Assembly (NCBI GenBank): GCA_025991245.1
Contig: BQMJ01000019.1
Location: 144,001-208,000 of the forward strand
Origin: Galdieria partita
Lineage: Eukaryota; Rhodophyta; Bangiophyceae; Galdieriales; Galdieriaceae
Length of the DNA stretch: 64,000 bases
Direction of reading: 5' to 3'
Shown here: piece after piece, positions 32,552-43,445 of the stretch
How positions within the stretch are numbered: position 1 is the stretch's first letter
Layout: every line of letters starts with the position of its first letter
The notes under the pieces: model-generated
What the model saw: the letters and a program-made list of their open reading frames with translations, nothing else
Databases searched by the model: none
What the model was told of the DNA's origin: nothing
Translations under genes and position numbers: made by a program

Positions 32552-33261
32552 ATCGTTTCAAACTTCGAGTCCCAATAAGCATCCCCTTCCACTGTCTCTT
32601 TCTATCACTCACGAATGGAATGTCAGTAAAATTTCTAGAAGATGTCCGTCTAGAGGAAGTGAACAGAAGCATAAAGTAACACAAGTCATTGAAAGCAACT
32701 GACAGAGTTTCTTTAAGAGTGTTTCAAAAGGGAAAATATAGAAATGGTGACCTTGGAAAGTAAGTTGCTACAATACTATATAATGAGTATTGTATGAATT
32801 GCCTTTCTTAGCACGTGGAATCAACACAAATATATATAATCAAGCTTGCTGGAAAAGTTTGGAATATTATTGAAAGACTAAAGGAGGGCAAAACTATTCA
32901 AGTATCTATATACAACTGCTAAGCAAAATAGGCTATTTGTCAATCAGAAATCGCATCTGAGAATATCCCTGTAGAAATGAGGCCCTTTCTTCAGAGTGAT
33001 TGTAAGAGGGTGCGGATTGACGTGTCTATGAATATTTTAGAGTTACATGCTTTACATGCAAATGCATCCACTTGTTCCATCATCCTCCATCCATTCTGGT
33101 TATGACCGTCGCTGCCAGTTGTCACTATTTGCTTGATCCTTTCCAGTAATTTGGGTCTGTCTGTAACTTGTTCTTCAGAAGTTTCGGCAGACTTTCATGG
33201 AGTTATTGTATTCTCTCTGAAACAGGTCTTTTGTTTTCCTAAGTAGCATATTGACTAGAAA
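32552..33261. other. 710 bp spacer with a weak small-gene candidate
   Basis: On the plus strand an ATG near 32619 opens a frame reading MSVKFLEDVRLEE. It becomes continuous to about 32860 if a 27-nt and a 52-nt GT...AG segment are removed. The product would be a basic peptide of about 45 residues with no recognised family, and I do not call it a gene. The rest (32880-33261) has no coding or structural signal. Confidence 0.3.
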
Positions 33262-33672
33262 ATGTTGCAGCTGCTGAACTTTTGCCTTTATTTATACGAC
33301 AACTACGGCAGGGCCTGTTTTGGTGTGAGGGGACACGCCAGTAACAGACGAAAGAGCGGTGATACAAAGAAGAAAAGGACAAGAAGGGGCTGGGAACAGC
33401 TTGTAAAGTCTCTGTTACAACGCCAAGAAAGGCCAAAGAAACCTGATCTGAGCATAGAAGACTGCATCTCAGAGGACACCTGTGATGATGAAAAAGATAT
33501 TGTGGATAACGAAATTTGGAATGAAGATCGTTTACAAAGACTTTCATTTAGTAGTGATCTTGCCACACCTAGGAGGCAAAGACCTCTATCAAACGAAGAA
33601 TTTGAAGATATTTTGTCACAATTTCCAGTTGAAGAGTTGTCTTTTAGCAAATGGACTATATTGGAAGAGTGA
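33262..33672 (+). CDS. Hypothetical 136-aa protein
   Basis: Single exon from ATG to stop. The N-terminal 45 residues are basic (NRRKSGDTKKKRTRRG), which could be a nuclear or nucleolar targeting region. The remainder is acidic with a helical amphipathic tail (EEFEDILSQFPVEELSFSKW). No family was recognised. A long antisense frame covers the same bases, but this strand has better protein-like composition and a proper ATG. It neighbours the LINE-bearing low-gene region, so it could be lineage-specific or spurious. Confidence 0.45.
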   Translation: MLQLLNFCLYLYDNYGRACFGVRGHASNRRKSGDTKKKRTRRGWEQLVKSLLQRQERPKKPDLSIEDCISEDTCDDEKDIVDNEIWNEDRLQRLSFSSDLATPRRQRPLSNEEFEDILSQFPVEELSFSKWTILEE

Positions 33673-34880
33673 GGTTTTGAAATGGACAATTGCCGTATTT
33701 TTGTATTTCCGTATGCATCTGGTACCTGCATTTTCTTTCCTATATTCCGTTCCTCTCTCTTCACAAATGAGTCATCAGCAGCTTGAATGGTAACCAATCT
33801 TTTCGTCCATTTTCATTTATATTGAAGAATTGTTGAATGAAGAGAAAATTTTCACCTTTCATTCAATTTTGCTAATTAAGCTTAATATCTCAAGTATGAC
33901 CTTTGAGAGAGAATCGCTATAGACTAGTGGTCTCGAGTATTGAAGCTAAATGACAGTTCAAATGGATAGCAAATTGTCATTTCACAAATTTGAAACGTGA
34001 AATGAACTTTGAACTTATAGTTTCTATAAACACTTTTCGTAGGAAACCACAACTCAGGTTATCTAAGAGGTTTATGAAAGTTGCCATGCTTTTTTCTGAT
34101 ATTTTTTTGGAAAAACATTGCAGACAAAATGCATTTAGGCTCTATAGGAAACATACTCTGGTGAAAGGATGAAAAAGCTGGATGACAACCAGACTATTGC
34201 TTGCAACCGTACAAGTCTTCTTTGATGCCAATTGTCTGATTATGCATCATTTGCTAGTTGATATATAATGAGTTGAAGAAAATAACGTCATGGAGACCAC
34301 AAGGGTCCAAAGTGATTTTATAGGAGTCACATAGATCTTCATTGTTGTTGTAAGTAGTAGTCGAATGCTATATAAATATCAAAATCAGAAGAAAGTGTTT
34401 GTAACTTGAAATCATGAACTTCAAATATCCGAGGAGGAGAGATTCAAGTTTTACTCTCAAATGTTGGGATAGTTTCCTCTGTTAAACGTATCCTCATCTG
34501 ACATGTGGCTATTCAAAACGTCATCCATATGGCCCAATGACGTGTCAGAGCTCTTCTGTTCTGCGATATTGCTTTGAGCTGTCCTATCAATTGTTACATA
34601 GAAGGAGCAGATTGAAAATCACTGACCCTTCTGAAGCCTACAACTTGTATAATACCAAGACTCATGTTCTTCTTATACACTACTGATTATTGAGTTGAAT
34701 GAAATACGTATTGAAAAAGAAGCTTGAGAGAAATATCAAACATCGTTTGAGGCATTAGACTAGTAGAACCATATATATTTAGACCCTGCAGAACAACTTA
34801 TTCCCTGAAGGATTTCTGCAAAGCACTCCAAAGCTTAACATTCAAATAGAGGAGCCAAAATAACTGCGGGTATCCTGATG
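33673..34880. other. 1.2 kb without genes, upstream of the LINE 3' flank
   Basis: Stop-dense on both strands and mildly AT-rich. No protein fragments, tandem repeats or tRNA-like folds were noticed. It may include the 3' non-coding end of the adjacent minus-strand LINE, but no poly-A/T tail or target duplication could be picked out. Confidence 0.4.
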
Positions 34881-34899
34881 AGTGGTAAAAATGTTCCTA

Positions 34900-37230
34900 G
34901 TTTCTACCCAATGACATTCCTTTTACATGGAATTCCGATGAAACAGTTTGTCTTTTTTTGAATAACTTTTACAATCATCTTTCTACATCTTTTCGCTCCC
35001 TTGTCGTCTATTGAGTATAATATAAACTCATTCCTGGGAAAGTATCTAGTCAACAAGGTACGACTTGATTTGCTCCAACACATGATTCGCGATGCACGGG
35101 AATATGTTGTGTAAACCAACGTTTCCAAGTACCCACATTCGGACCTTTTATAAATAACCTCGAACTACGAGATACAACAAGAGATTCCACGGAGGAAATT
35201 CTAAACTCTTGAATCATCAATAAGACACTTGAAATAGCATATAATGGATGGTGACCTAACAATAAACGTAACATTCGATCGACTTGTATATAGATAATGC
35301 ATTCCCCGCCATTCAATACCCCAAAGCATCAATCGTAATCAACATAGTTTGACCACAACATGAGACGTAAGTAAACAGGTTTCCTGTTGTCTTTAGGCAT
35401 CCACTCATCATGTTCACGCGAGTTTGAGTCTTTGCTTTGGTTAAGCAATGGTAGGGATCCAAATCTTTCTTGAGATGTACATCCAAGTATTATTTGTACT
35501 CGTCCATGATGGGTAATGTCTCACCTTGGAGTGGCCAGAATATCCCTCTAATAGTGTAGAATTACCTTTCAGTACAATGATACCGCATTTACTTGCTCCA
35601 ATTCGCATTTGCCATTCATTGCACTCATTCTCCAAATATTACCACATCATCCGCAAAATCAGTCCGGGTAGCCTTTCTGATGTTTGTTGAATTGCAGATA
35701 CCGAAACGCCCTGAGGGCAAGTACAGTAATCAGATACTTGAGATGATAACTACTAAAAAAGGGGATGTCGATAGCCTTTCAAAGATATCCTTCATATATG
35801 AATAATATCGGACAAGATGGATGACCCTGCTTCACAGCACGTTCAATAGGAAAAGGTTCAGATAACTTGAAATCACCACCCTCTTCTTATGCAATCGAAC
35901 TCGGGCTTGATATTCAACATACATGGCACCACAAAATGTTTTCTGAAAGTCAATGAAACTTGCCTATAACGTTGGTGCACGATCAAACATCCAACGAAGT
36001 TGAATAGCCTTCCATAGACTTATCACTTGTCCCATACATTCTTCAAGATGTCGAAAACCACCATGTTCTTGAAACAGAATATGATGCTCATTCGATACCG
36101 TTTGAAGCCAACTTGACATGATTCCACTTAATATCTTGAAAGTGCCGTGGGAATTAAGCTGATTCCTCTATACTGTTTCATGTCAGTAAAGTCTCCATTT
36201 CTATGAATGGACACCAATACCGATGTGTTCCAGGTTTGAGGAATTACTTGGGTTGTAAAAATTTTGTTGAATAATATCAACATGACTCGTCCCAATACTC
36301 GAAGGTGAAAAAGATACTGTGGATGATAATGAGAATGTTGTTCCACTGGAATGCCATTGATAGCTGGAGCACTATGATTATTCGCCTGTTGAAGAATGTC
36401 TATAATTTCATTCCATTCTATGAAAGGTCTATAAAGGTGCGATTGGGCTCATCAAGTTTGGGAATGCTCATCCTCTGTTGAATATTCCGTTCAACGCTCC
36501 AATACGTGATATCTCGGCTACATCCAACTCCTCGTAATATTCCTTCCATGCAGACAAGATATCGTCTTCTTCGATACACAAGTGGTTCCGATGGTATAAG
36601 CTATACACAATGAAGATGATGAGGAAAAAATGGTTCCAGTTGTGTTGGATTCATTTCTCAACCATTGCCAAACTTGACGATGCCTAAGTGTTGAGAAAAA
36701 TGAACACACTTGAGCAACTTTCTTCTCTTTGCTAAAATTTTCGGCTGACGGAATTCAATGGAGCTATTACGTCTATAATAGACAAGATAAAGTATCATCC
36801 TGTCTATCATGTAATGTCCATCAAGAATTTGTCCATCTTTTACAAGTCATGCACTTACAATCAATAGTTTTTCTATACGTGAAGAGAGAAGAAGAGAACC
36901 TTGCCGGCCTTGCTTTTTGTATATACACCGAGCCAATTTCCAATGAATGAGCCATGACTAGTTCCACGTACAAATACCATAAAAAGTGACGTTGTACTTG
37001 AATTTTGGGGTAAAACTCCATCGTCGTGCAACAACAAAGCGATCACGAACTACAGTGTCTTTGGACAAGTTATTTCTACCAGAAGATAATCAGGAACGTG
37101 AGAATACTATGAGTCTCCATGAAGCCTGGTCTCCTGTAATGCTAAAACACTGACTTTTCTCCTTTGTAAAAAATTCAAGTTGATGACCTTACACCTCCAC
37201 TGCGAAAGCATTATAAGACACCAGGCAGAA
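34900..37230 (-). mobile_element. Decayed non-LTR retrotransposon (LINE)
   Basis: Minus-strand fragments occur in the order expected for a LINE. An apurinic endonuclease-like start lies at about 37205-37110 (CKVINLNFLQRRKVSVLALQ, then ETRLH). A reverse-transcriptase finger region lies at about 36150-36260 (VIPQTWNTSVLVSIHRNGD, then KQYRGISLIP). The catalytic box FADDVV is at 35640-35657. Downstream are RIGASKCGIIVLKG near 35560 and a C-terminal region at 34900-35320 (SSVESLVVSRSSRL, NVGTWKRWF). The frames are interrupted by stops and shifts throughout, including a stop just after the FADD box, so it is dead. The zinc knuckle and 3' tail were not identified. The clade cannot be named by eye. 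The 5' end lies within about 50 bp of the HAD gene start. Confidence 0.78.
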
Positions 37231-37249
37231 ATGATTTTCTTCACGTGAA

Positions 37250-37918
37250 ATGATTTCTTACTGTGTTTTTGACGCTTATGGCACCTTGTTTGATGTCCAC
37301 TCCGCAGCTTCCAAGTTTCAGAGAATTTTGGGTAACAAACAGGAATCAGTTTCAGCTTTGTGGAGACAGAAGCAACTTGAATATACTTGGTTAAGGAGCT
37401 TGATGGGTCGTTACGTTTCCTTTGATCAAGTAACAGCTGACGCTTTGCAGTATTCACTTCAAGTTCATGGATTTCAAGAAGACTCTAGTAAAGTAAATCT
37501 ATTAGAGGCATATAAGAAACTTGACTGTTACGAAGATGTACAGTCTTGTTTGAATCAACTCAGGGCAAATAATGTTGCAACCGCAATCTTGAGTAACGGA
37601 ACACTGCCTTCCCTCAAAACTCTTGTTGAAAATGCGAACGTGGCTCATTTATTTGACCAACTTATTTCGGTATCGGAAGTTGAAGTTTACAAACCCCATC
37701 CCTCAGCATATGATCTAGTCACCCGTAAGGCTCAAATCCCTAAAGAGAAGGTTGCTTTTATTAGTTCCAACTGTTGGGATGCCATCGGAGCTGCAAACTT
37801 TGGATTTCAAGTATTTTGGCTTAATAGAAATGAAAATGTGCCCGATGTTTTGCCAGGAAAATTCACTACTATCTACAACTTGAATCAGTTACTGGACAAA
37901 GTTGTGCAGCCTTCATGA
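37250..37918 (+). CDS. Type II haloacid dehalogenase (HAD superfamily)
   Basis: Single exon, 222 aa, the usual length of bacterial (S)-2-haloacid dehalogenases, which hydrolyse the carbon-halogen bond through an Asp ester. HAD motif I is FDAYGTLFDV, with the nucleophile Asp at residue 8. The substrate-cap region is WRQKQLEYTWLRSLMGRY. Motif II is ILSNGTLPSL. Motif III Lys is in VYKPHPSAYD. Motif IV is FISSNCWDAIGAANFGF. All catalytic residues of the type II group appear present. The close match to the bacterial pattern and the lack of introns, unlike most neighbours, suggest acquisition from bacteria. The ATG at 37250 follows directly after the LINE remnant, so its promoter region is element-derived or very short. 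Dehalogenation of organic acids is family knowledge, not shown here. Confidence 0.88.
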   Translation: MISYCVFDAYGTLFDVHSAASKFQRILGNKQESVSALWRQKQLEYTWLRSLMGRYVSFDQVTADALQYSLQVHGFQEDSSKVNLLEAYKKLDCYEDVQSCLNQLRANNVATAILSNGTLPSLKTLVENANVAHLFDQLISVSEVEVYKPHPSAYDLVTRKAQIPKEKVAFISSNCWDAIGAANFGFQVFWLNRNENVPDVLPGKFTTIYNLNQLLDKVVQPS

Positions 37919-38386
37919 AAATAAAAGTTTCAAGTTTGCCAACAATGTAACCATTCTATCAAATGACACAGAAGCAACAAGGAATATTGAATGGATAGTC
38001 TTCATTCTAAATGATTTTTTCCAAAAGGTTTGACGATTCTATCGTGCGTTCCTAATCCACACAAGTGCAGACTCTATCGATATTCCTTTAGTAGTTGCAC
38101 AATTCTTTATTAGTAATCTATCCATTGTTGAAATGCAGAAAGGACATAAGATTGTGTTCATGAAAACTCGTAGAATACGTACATTACCAAAGGACGATGA
38201 TATAGTTGAACAATGAAAAACGATAGCTCTAAAGATGACTCGCTGTCGAAACATTCAACAAGCAACAAATGATTCATTACTCCTACCAAACCACTTGTCT
38301 AGAAAAGAATACAATGGACATTTGTCAAAATATACAAAAGTAACTCTCTTTGACATTGTTCATAATATATATATCACTTGCTCCAT
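37919..38386. other. 468 bp between convergent genes
   Basis: Separates the HAD and DUF202 stop codons. AT-rich with a short TA run near 38365. No coding or repeat signal recognised. Confidence 0.45.
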
Positions 38387-39283
38387 TTAGAAAAACAAAC
38401 GTCCGTTCTTTATGTAGGCTGGCTTGCCTCCCAACCATAACGCTGCCAATGATAAGACGCCTACTCCAACCGTACACAAAGTGACTATCCAAGGACCAAC
38501 TGTCTCAGCAGGATATTCAAAATTGTCAATATGCCTAAATTCCAGTAAAAAAGCAATATGTGTATATACAACAGATTCCTATTCCATTCTTACTTTCTCT
38601 TGGATTCAAAGCGAAGAGCTGCAAAAACGACAATAACACAACCAATCAAAAAGAAAATGAAACCAGCAATAGCTGTTAGACCTTTGAAAAATTTGGCTAG
38701 AGCTATACCAATCACAAGATAAGCCGCGGAAGTTCTTTGCCTGCAAGGAAAAAAGTAAACACAAGTATCCATAGAAAATCAATGCATACCAAGAGTTGAA
38801 AGTTCTTTCATTGGCGTGATGGTCCAAAGGGTTAACTACTGGTGGAGACTTTCCTTGAGGAACATTTGCTGTTGACATTGTAGGTCCATTCTGGACTGGT
38901 TCGGAAGATGGAGCAGAGTTATTCATACAAGGTGCTCCTGTCGCGTCTTTTCTTTCATTCATTCGTTCTTCTGTATCTGAAACAGTATAAACCGAATTTT
39001 GGGGTTGACCAGAAGTTGGTTGGCTTGTTGCTTTACTTTCAACAGCACCTTGTTCAGAGCTTGGCCTTTCTGCTAGTCTCCTTTGCTCTTCTTCTTCCAT
39101 CTGGATTGTCCAAATAGGGCACAATTCCGACTGAAAATGAAACAAAATGTGAAGGAATGGAACACTTGTTTATATTGTTCTTACAGATACTTGCTTAAGA
39201 TTGATAGCTTTGAAAAGCTTTAGGATTCTATTGGATGAAACAGAACGACTAGAAGCAGAAACTGAAGGATATCTTTCTGCCAT
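38387..39283 (-). CDS. DUF202-domain membrane protein
   Basis: Exons 39283-39185, 39130-38790, 38740-38594 and 38534-38387 give 244 aa. The N-terminal 140 residues are polar and disordered. The DUF202 signature ANERTFNSWQRTSAA spans the second intron, then come three membrane segments: YLVIGIALAKFF, TAIAGFIFFLIGCVIVVF and PWIVTLCTVGVGVLSLAALWL. The family includes bacterial YidH and the membrane part of yeast Vtc1/Vtc4, which handle polyphosphate. Whether this protein is vacuolar is not shown. The signature is created only by splicing, which supports the model. Introns are 54, 49 and 59 nt. The C-terminus ends shortly after the third helix. Confidence 0.8.
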
Positions 39284-39499
39284 GCTTGAAGCATCGTTAC
39301 AAAGGATACTTAAGTAGCAACTCAGAGGATACTTTGTTGCTTCTATTGTGTACTCTTGTAATTCAAACATACAAGTTGGAACAGTATTTTGTAACTGTTA
39401 GCGTAGCAATCATTTGGAATGGCAGTAAGAGTCATTACTATAAGTTGCTTTCATTGGTTGATTTTCGAGTTTAAACTGTTATGAGAATATTCTACGCCA

Positions 39500-39942
39500 A
39501 TGACAGCCGTATCGAATGCAGCAGCTTCTAGTTGTCGGCTTTCTGAAGATGAGAGATATGAGCTGGATGAAAGCTCTTCACCGTGGAGAATGCCTTTCTG
39601 TTTCTTCTAGTATTGCACAAGAATGGGTTTTGGAATATTCTAATGACAATTGTTTGGTTTTCAATGTCGTAAAGAAATGCAATTTGCAACTCGTATCCAA
39701 GTTTTCCCTTGAATTCCATTGGAGCTTGGAACAAAGTGAAGTTTCTTGTAATTACTCCAATAGTCTATGCTTCTTGATACAACTTTGTCGATCAAGTTGA
39801 TGAACTACTCAGAGGATATACTAAATATATCCATCCTACTCTATGTGCATCACTGGTCATCATTTTTCCTGTTCCTAGCAGAATCGTACTATATCATATT
39901 CCGTACATTATGCACTGTCGTTGCAATCTTCACCGCCTGTGA
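39500..39942 (+). CDS. Small unknown protein with a 28-nt intron candidate
   Basis: Exons 39500-39582, 39611-39747 and 39797-39942 would give 121 aa. The pieces read like one protein: an Ala/Ser start then LSEDERYELDESSSP, IAQEWVLEYSNDNCLVFNVV, and FDELLRGYTKYIHPTL. The second intron (49 nt) is ordinary; the first is only 28 nt. No family was recognised. The last residues (PSRIVLYHIPYIMHCRCN) look less protein-like, so the 3' end may need another intron. The stop lies 29 bp before the PPR-like gene start on the same strand. Confidence 0.4.
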
Positions 39943-39971
39943 AATCTTCTTTGGCTTGGCACAGTTCGACA

Positions 39972-41564
39972 ATGTGGTGCAAGTTGCGATGGAAACAGCT
40001 TTACAAACCAGCTTCTCATTGTCTTAAGCGGCACAACTTGCGTCCTTTGTATACAAATTGTGAAACAGATAGTAAAACAACAGAAGATACATTACGAGGA
40101 AATGCAATCAAGCCGCAAGATTCTGTAGGAGTTGCTAGGCGTTCTTCCGCTGACTTGAGACGACGCTATAAACCAGCGACGGATACTAGTTACGGAAAAA
40201 AACTTTTGAGAGAATGGCAAATAAGTTCAAAGGAGGATAAAGAAACATTGTTTTTGTTAGCTAATTGGCTTGGTTATTATGGTCCAAGCATATACAGAAT
40301 AGTAGAAACCGGAGATATTTTGTCTCTAAAAAAATCGAATCCTGGAAAGTATTTTTCTTTCCTACTGGAGAATATCGCTACAGTGACTCAATTGAGCTCA
40401 TCTCTTTACGAAAAAGCACAACAAGAAACTCGAGAGCGTTCAGAGCACCTTCAAGTTTACTTGGAAGTTCTTTTGTGTTCTGGCCATTGGGAAGAAGTTT
40501 ACCATATCTATTCCAAGTCTCCTCCATGGGCAATGTCTACAAGTTCTGCCTTGAAACCTTGTGTATATGTTTATAGTATGGCTGCATTGTGTTTACTTGG
40601 GGACAGAGCAAGATGTAGTGCTTTATTATACGAGGTATTGAATGTTGCGGATGTAAGAACAAAGGATAATTTGGGTTTCGCCGTTCTTGAAACTCTAAGA
40701 AATGTTGAACGTTTGGAGGCAGCTTTGGAGTGGTTGGAATTTTGTCGAACTGAACAAGTTGCTTTAAATATTCCTGCTACCTTTCTGGAACCTTTTGTGG
40801 ATAATAATGACATTTTTATGGTCGAGAGAATTTTACGTTTCTGTTCAGAATACAACGGTGGCAATATTGTATTTACAGAGGATGAGAAAGTATTACAAAA
40901 GGAGAAGAAGAAATCAGAGTCTCTGTTGAAGATCGTTATTTTTCTGTTAGAGAACAGGGAGTGGTCCTTAAAATATATGAGAGAGGAGCAACTATTAGGG
41001 TTTATTGTGAATCATGTACAAGACTTGGAAGCTTTATATGGATTTTTGGATGGATTATGTATTTTGAATCAACACATTCAACCTTTATGGATGCGCAAGT
41101 TGCTTTTTCTTTGCAAGTCTTCTAAAAGTGAAACCAATCATTTTTTGACTCCTTGTCTTGTAGTCTCGTTGCTGCAACGATCCAAGATAGTGAACGAAGA
41201 AGTTGCTTCTTTGGTGTTGGAATGGGCGAAGGAACAGAAAGATTTTGAGAGTGCTCGTAGACTTTTGGAATTCCTAGAAAGCCAGTTTTGCTCGATTTCT
41301 CCATTTATGGTAAAACTTTATATTCAACTGGCAGCAGAGATGACCCGTTCAGATGAGTTATGTAATGTTGCCACAACTGACAATGTTAGCTTTTCAAGTT
41401 TGAAGGAACCAAGTCATGTAATCTCACATTTAGAAGAATTTCTTCAATATTTGGAGTCCAAAGGAATGTATGTATCTCAGAGTGTTTTACTTGAAATAGA
41501 AAGCACTTTAGAAAATTTTGGTTTAGTAGATTACTTAGGAATAGTTCAAAAGAGGTTACAATAA
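39972..41564 (+). CDS. PPR/TPR-like helical-repeat protein, organelle-targeted
   Basis: Single exon, 530 aa from the first convincing ATG. The N-terminus is basic and hydroxylated (KLRWKQLYKPASHC), typical of a mitochondrial or plastid presequence. The body is made of about 35-residue helical pairs, e.g. YLEVLLCSGHWEEVYHIYSK, VYSMAALCLLGDRARCSALL, VLETLRNVERLEAALEWL and LVLEWAKEQKDFESARRLL. This is an alpha-solenoid of PPR or PPR-like type. Such proteins usually bind organelle RNA. Repeats are too diverged to derive an RNA code. A similar gene follows on the same strand 96 bp downstream, which suggests an old tandem duplication, though sequence identity is low. Confidence 0.65.
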   Translation: MWCKLRWKQLYKPASHCLKRHNLRPLYTNCETDSKTTEDTLRGNAIKPQDSVGVARRSSADLRRRYKPATDTSYGKKLLREWQISSKEDKETLFLLANWLGYYGPSIYRIVETGDILSLKKSNPGKYFSFLLENIATVTQLSSSLYEKAQQETRERSEHLQVYLEVLLCSGHWEEVYHIYSKSPPWAMSTSSALKPCVYVYSMAALCLLGDRARCSALLYEVLNVADVRTKDNLGFAVLETLRNVERLEAALEWLEFCRTEQVALNIPATFLEPFVDNNDIFMVERILRFCSEYNGGNIVFTEDEKVLQKEKKKSESLLKIVIFLLENREWSLKYMREEQLLGFIVNHVQDLEALYGFLDGLCILNQHIQPLWMRKLLFLCKSSKSETNHFLTPCLVVSLLQRSKIVNEEVASLVLEWAKEQKDFESARRLLEFLESQFCSISPFMVKLYIQLAAEMTRSDELCNVATTDNVSFSSLKEPSHVISHLEEFLQYLESKGMYVSQSVLLEIESTLENFGLVDYLGIVQKRLQ

Positions 41565-41660
41565 TCTCTCCATTTCTTTGATCGGATTTGTGAATTGCGT
41601 TTTCTTTACAGAGCCTGTGCTCTTGGTACCTTTTTTTTTTGTCTACCATATCAGTTGGTC

Positions 41661-43445
41661 ATGCTCTTATATCCAAGTTGGCGTTGTTTTTGGTTTTATT
41701 GTAAAAAGAAAGCTTATTCAAAACAGTCTTTCAACATCTTTAGAAGTTGTTGGACCTCATCCCAAGTTCCACCGAGGTTGCAAGTGAAGAATGGTTTTTA
41801 TTCTCTCAAAGAGTTGGGAACTTTTATCTTGAATTTAGACTCAACTAGTTTTTTAAAGCAACTCAATACATGTTCCGTATATGCAGCAACCGTTCGTTGT
41901 CAAAAGAGGAACTTGTTGTCTTCAACTGTGGCTCGTTCTGAGAATGTTTCAGAAGACAGAGATGGGGATGAATCAGGAGCTGGAACGCAGTACTCTTCTT
42001 CGAAACTTGTATTTCGAAAGCAGAAACTTGCATTTTCTGCTGCAAAAAAGGATCAAGTGAATCAGTCTATATATGAAATCATTAAAGCTGGACGCTGGGA
42101 CGAGGCTTTGGAATTAATTAAAGATGACGTGGTATTGAACCATATAACATTGAAGAACCTTCGTCAAATTGCAAGATATTTATCTTCAACTCGGCAGTCT
42201 GAGGAAGTGGCTAACCTCTATTTCCGATTCTATGAGTTGCGCACCTTGCCCAATTTTCCTCATATCGACCTTTTGCTATGGTTTGAATCAGCTTTAGATG
42301 TTGATCCTAAATCTGCTTTGCGTCTTATCCAAACTTTTAAGATATTTCGCACAGCTTCTGTCTTTGAGAAGTTTTATGGATATCTTATTCGCAAGGACAT
42401 TCCTCATCGGACGCAATTCTTGATTTCCGCTTTAAGCTACATTGGAACATCTTCTCGTTCAACTCTTAGCCATGATCATCTTAAAGCCACATGTGATTTT
42501 GTAGCTAGTTGTGGGAAGCCGAAGGAACTTTTGGTGCTTTTTCATACTTTATATAACAAAGGTTTTATTTTATCTGAACATATGTACGAACAAATCATGC
42601 AAGCTGCATTTGTTGCTCGAGACTACCAGGCTGCTGTCGATATTTTGGATAAAATGAGAAGAGACTTGAACTTTATTAATTCTGTGCATGTTGCACTTGT
42701 TGTGGCAACATTTGGTCGTCAAGGTCTTTATAAGGAAGCGCTAGAATTCCTTTCTAAATACGAAGAGAAATCTAATATTAGCAGAGAAAATGGAGCCATA
42801 CAAACGGCATTAGCCTTTGCATACGCTCAAGGTGGAGAAGCGAAACTCGCAGTTGAAACAATTGAAAGAGCGTTGGCCAAGCAACAACAATTAGATGTCA
42901 ATTTGTTTGTTAATTTGCTTTTTTCAGTAGGCTTCAGTAAGAATGAAGAGACTCTGATGCACTTGTTAAGAATTGGTCGTTCAAATGCTTCATCAGAACA
43001 TGTTTATGCGTTTTATGAATGGTCGCTAAGAGGAATTGCGAAGACTGGAGACTTTCAACTATTCCAACGTGTCTTGAACGACATGAAGCAAAACAATGTG
43101 CCTCTTACTACCGAATTATTGACGTTACAAGTTCGAGTGGCTTGTGGAGCGGTCCGCCAACAAGACAATGAGGCGCTGGAGTTTTTGAAGGATCCGCAAT
43201 CCATTATTCACCAAGTGGAATCACTCGGTTTAGAAGTGACAGCCAAATTGATAGAAGCTTTGATTGTTTCATGTTGTTGGAGCCAAAATTACATAGCACC
43301 ACCAATTCTCCTGGAAGAATTGAAAAGAAGATTCGGTGACTATACACATGTTGGTCTGCTTCAATATCAAAGGGTGTGCAAGCATTTATCTCTTACTCCT
43401 CAACAAAAATATACTGAAGCTTTGAATCATTTTCAATCCACTTGA
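41661..43445 (+). CDS. Pentatricopeptide-repeat-like protein, organelle-targeted
   Basis: Single exon, 594 aa. It begins with a Phe/Lys/Ser/Arg-rich presequence (FWFYCKKKAYSKQSFNIF). From about residue 125 onward it contains PPR-like helix pairs: IYEIIKAGRWDEALELI, ATCDFVASCGKPKELLVLF, IMQAAFVARDYQAAVDIL, ALVVATFGRQGLYKEALEFL, ALAFAYAQGGEAKLAVETI and FYEWSLRGIAKTGDFQLFQ. The A..A..G....A pattern is recognisably PPR. It probably acts in mitochondrial or plastid RNA processing, by family. No DYW or SMR domain is visible. An in-frame extension upstream to 41595 lacks an ATG. It is paired with the previous PPR-like gene in the same orientation. Confidence 0.75.
   Translation: MLLYPSWRCFWFYCKKKAYSKQSFNIFRSCWTSSQVPPRLQVKNGFYSLKELGTFILNLDSTSFLKQLNTCSVYAATVRCQKRNLLSSTVARSENVSEDRDGDESGAGTQYSSSKLVFRKQKLAFSAAKKDQVNQSIYEIIKAGRWDEALELIKDDVVLNHITLKNLRQIARYLSSTRQSEEVANLYFRFYELRTLPNFPHIDLLLWFESALDVDPKSALRLIQTFKIFRTASVFEKFYGYLIRKDIPHRTQFLISALSYIGTSSRSTLSHDHLKATCDFVASCGKPKELLVLFHTLYNKGFILSEHMYEQIMQAAFVARDYQAAVDILDKMRRDLNFINSVHVALVVATFGRQGLYKEALEFLSKYEEKSNISRENGAIQTALAFAYAQGGEAKLAVETIERALAKQQQLDVNLFVNLLFSVGFSKNEETLMHLLRIGRSNASSEHVYAFYEWSLRGIAKTGDFQLFQRVLNDMKQNNVPLTTELLTLQVRVACGAVRQQDNEALEFLKDPQSIIHQVESLGLEVTAKLIEALIVSCCWSQNYIAPPILLEELKRRFGDYTHVGLLQYQRVCKHLSLTPQQKYTEALNHFQST

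Noticed and set aside
33303-33797. 164-aa minus-strand open frame
   Set aside because: Antisense to the plus-strand 136-aa gene; Ser/Arg-rich shadow composition and no domain.
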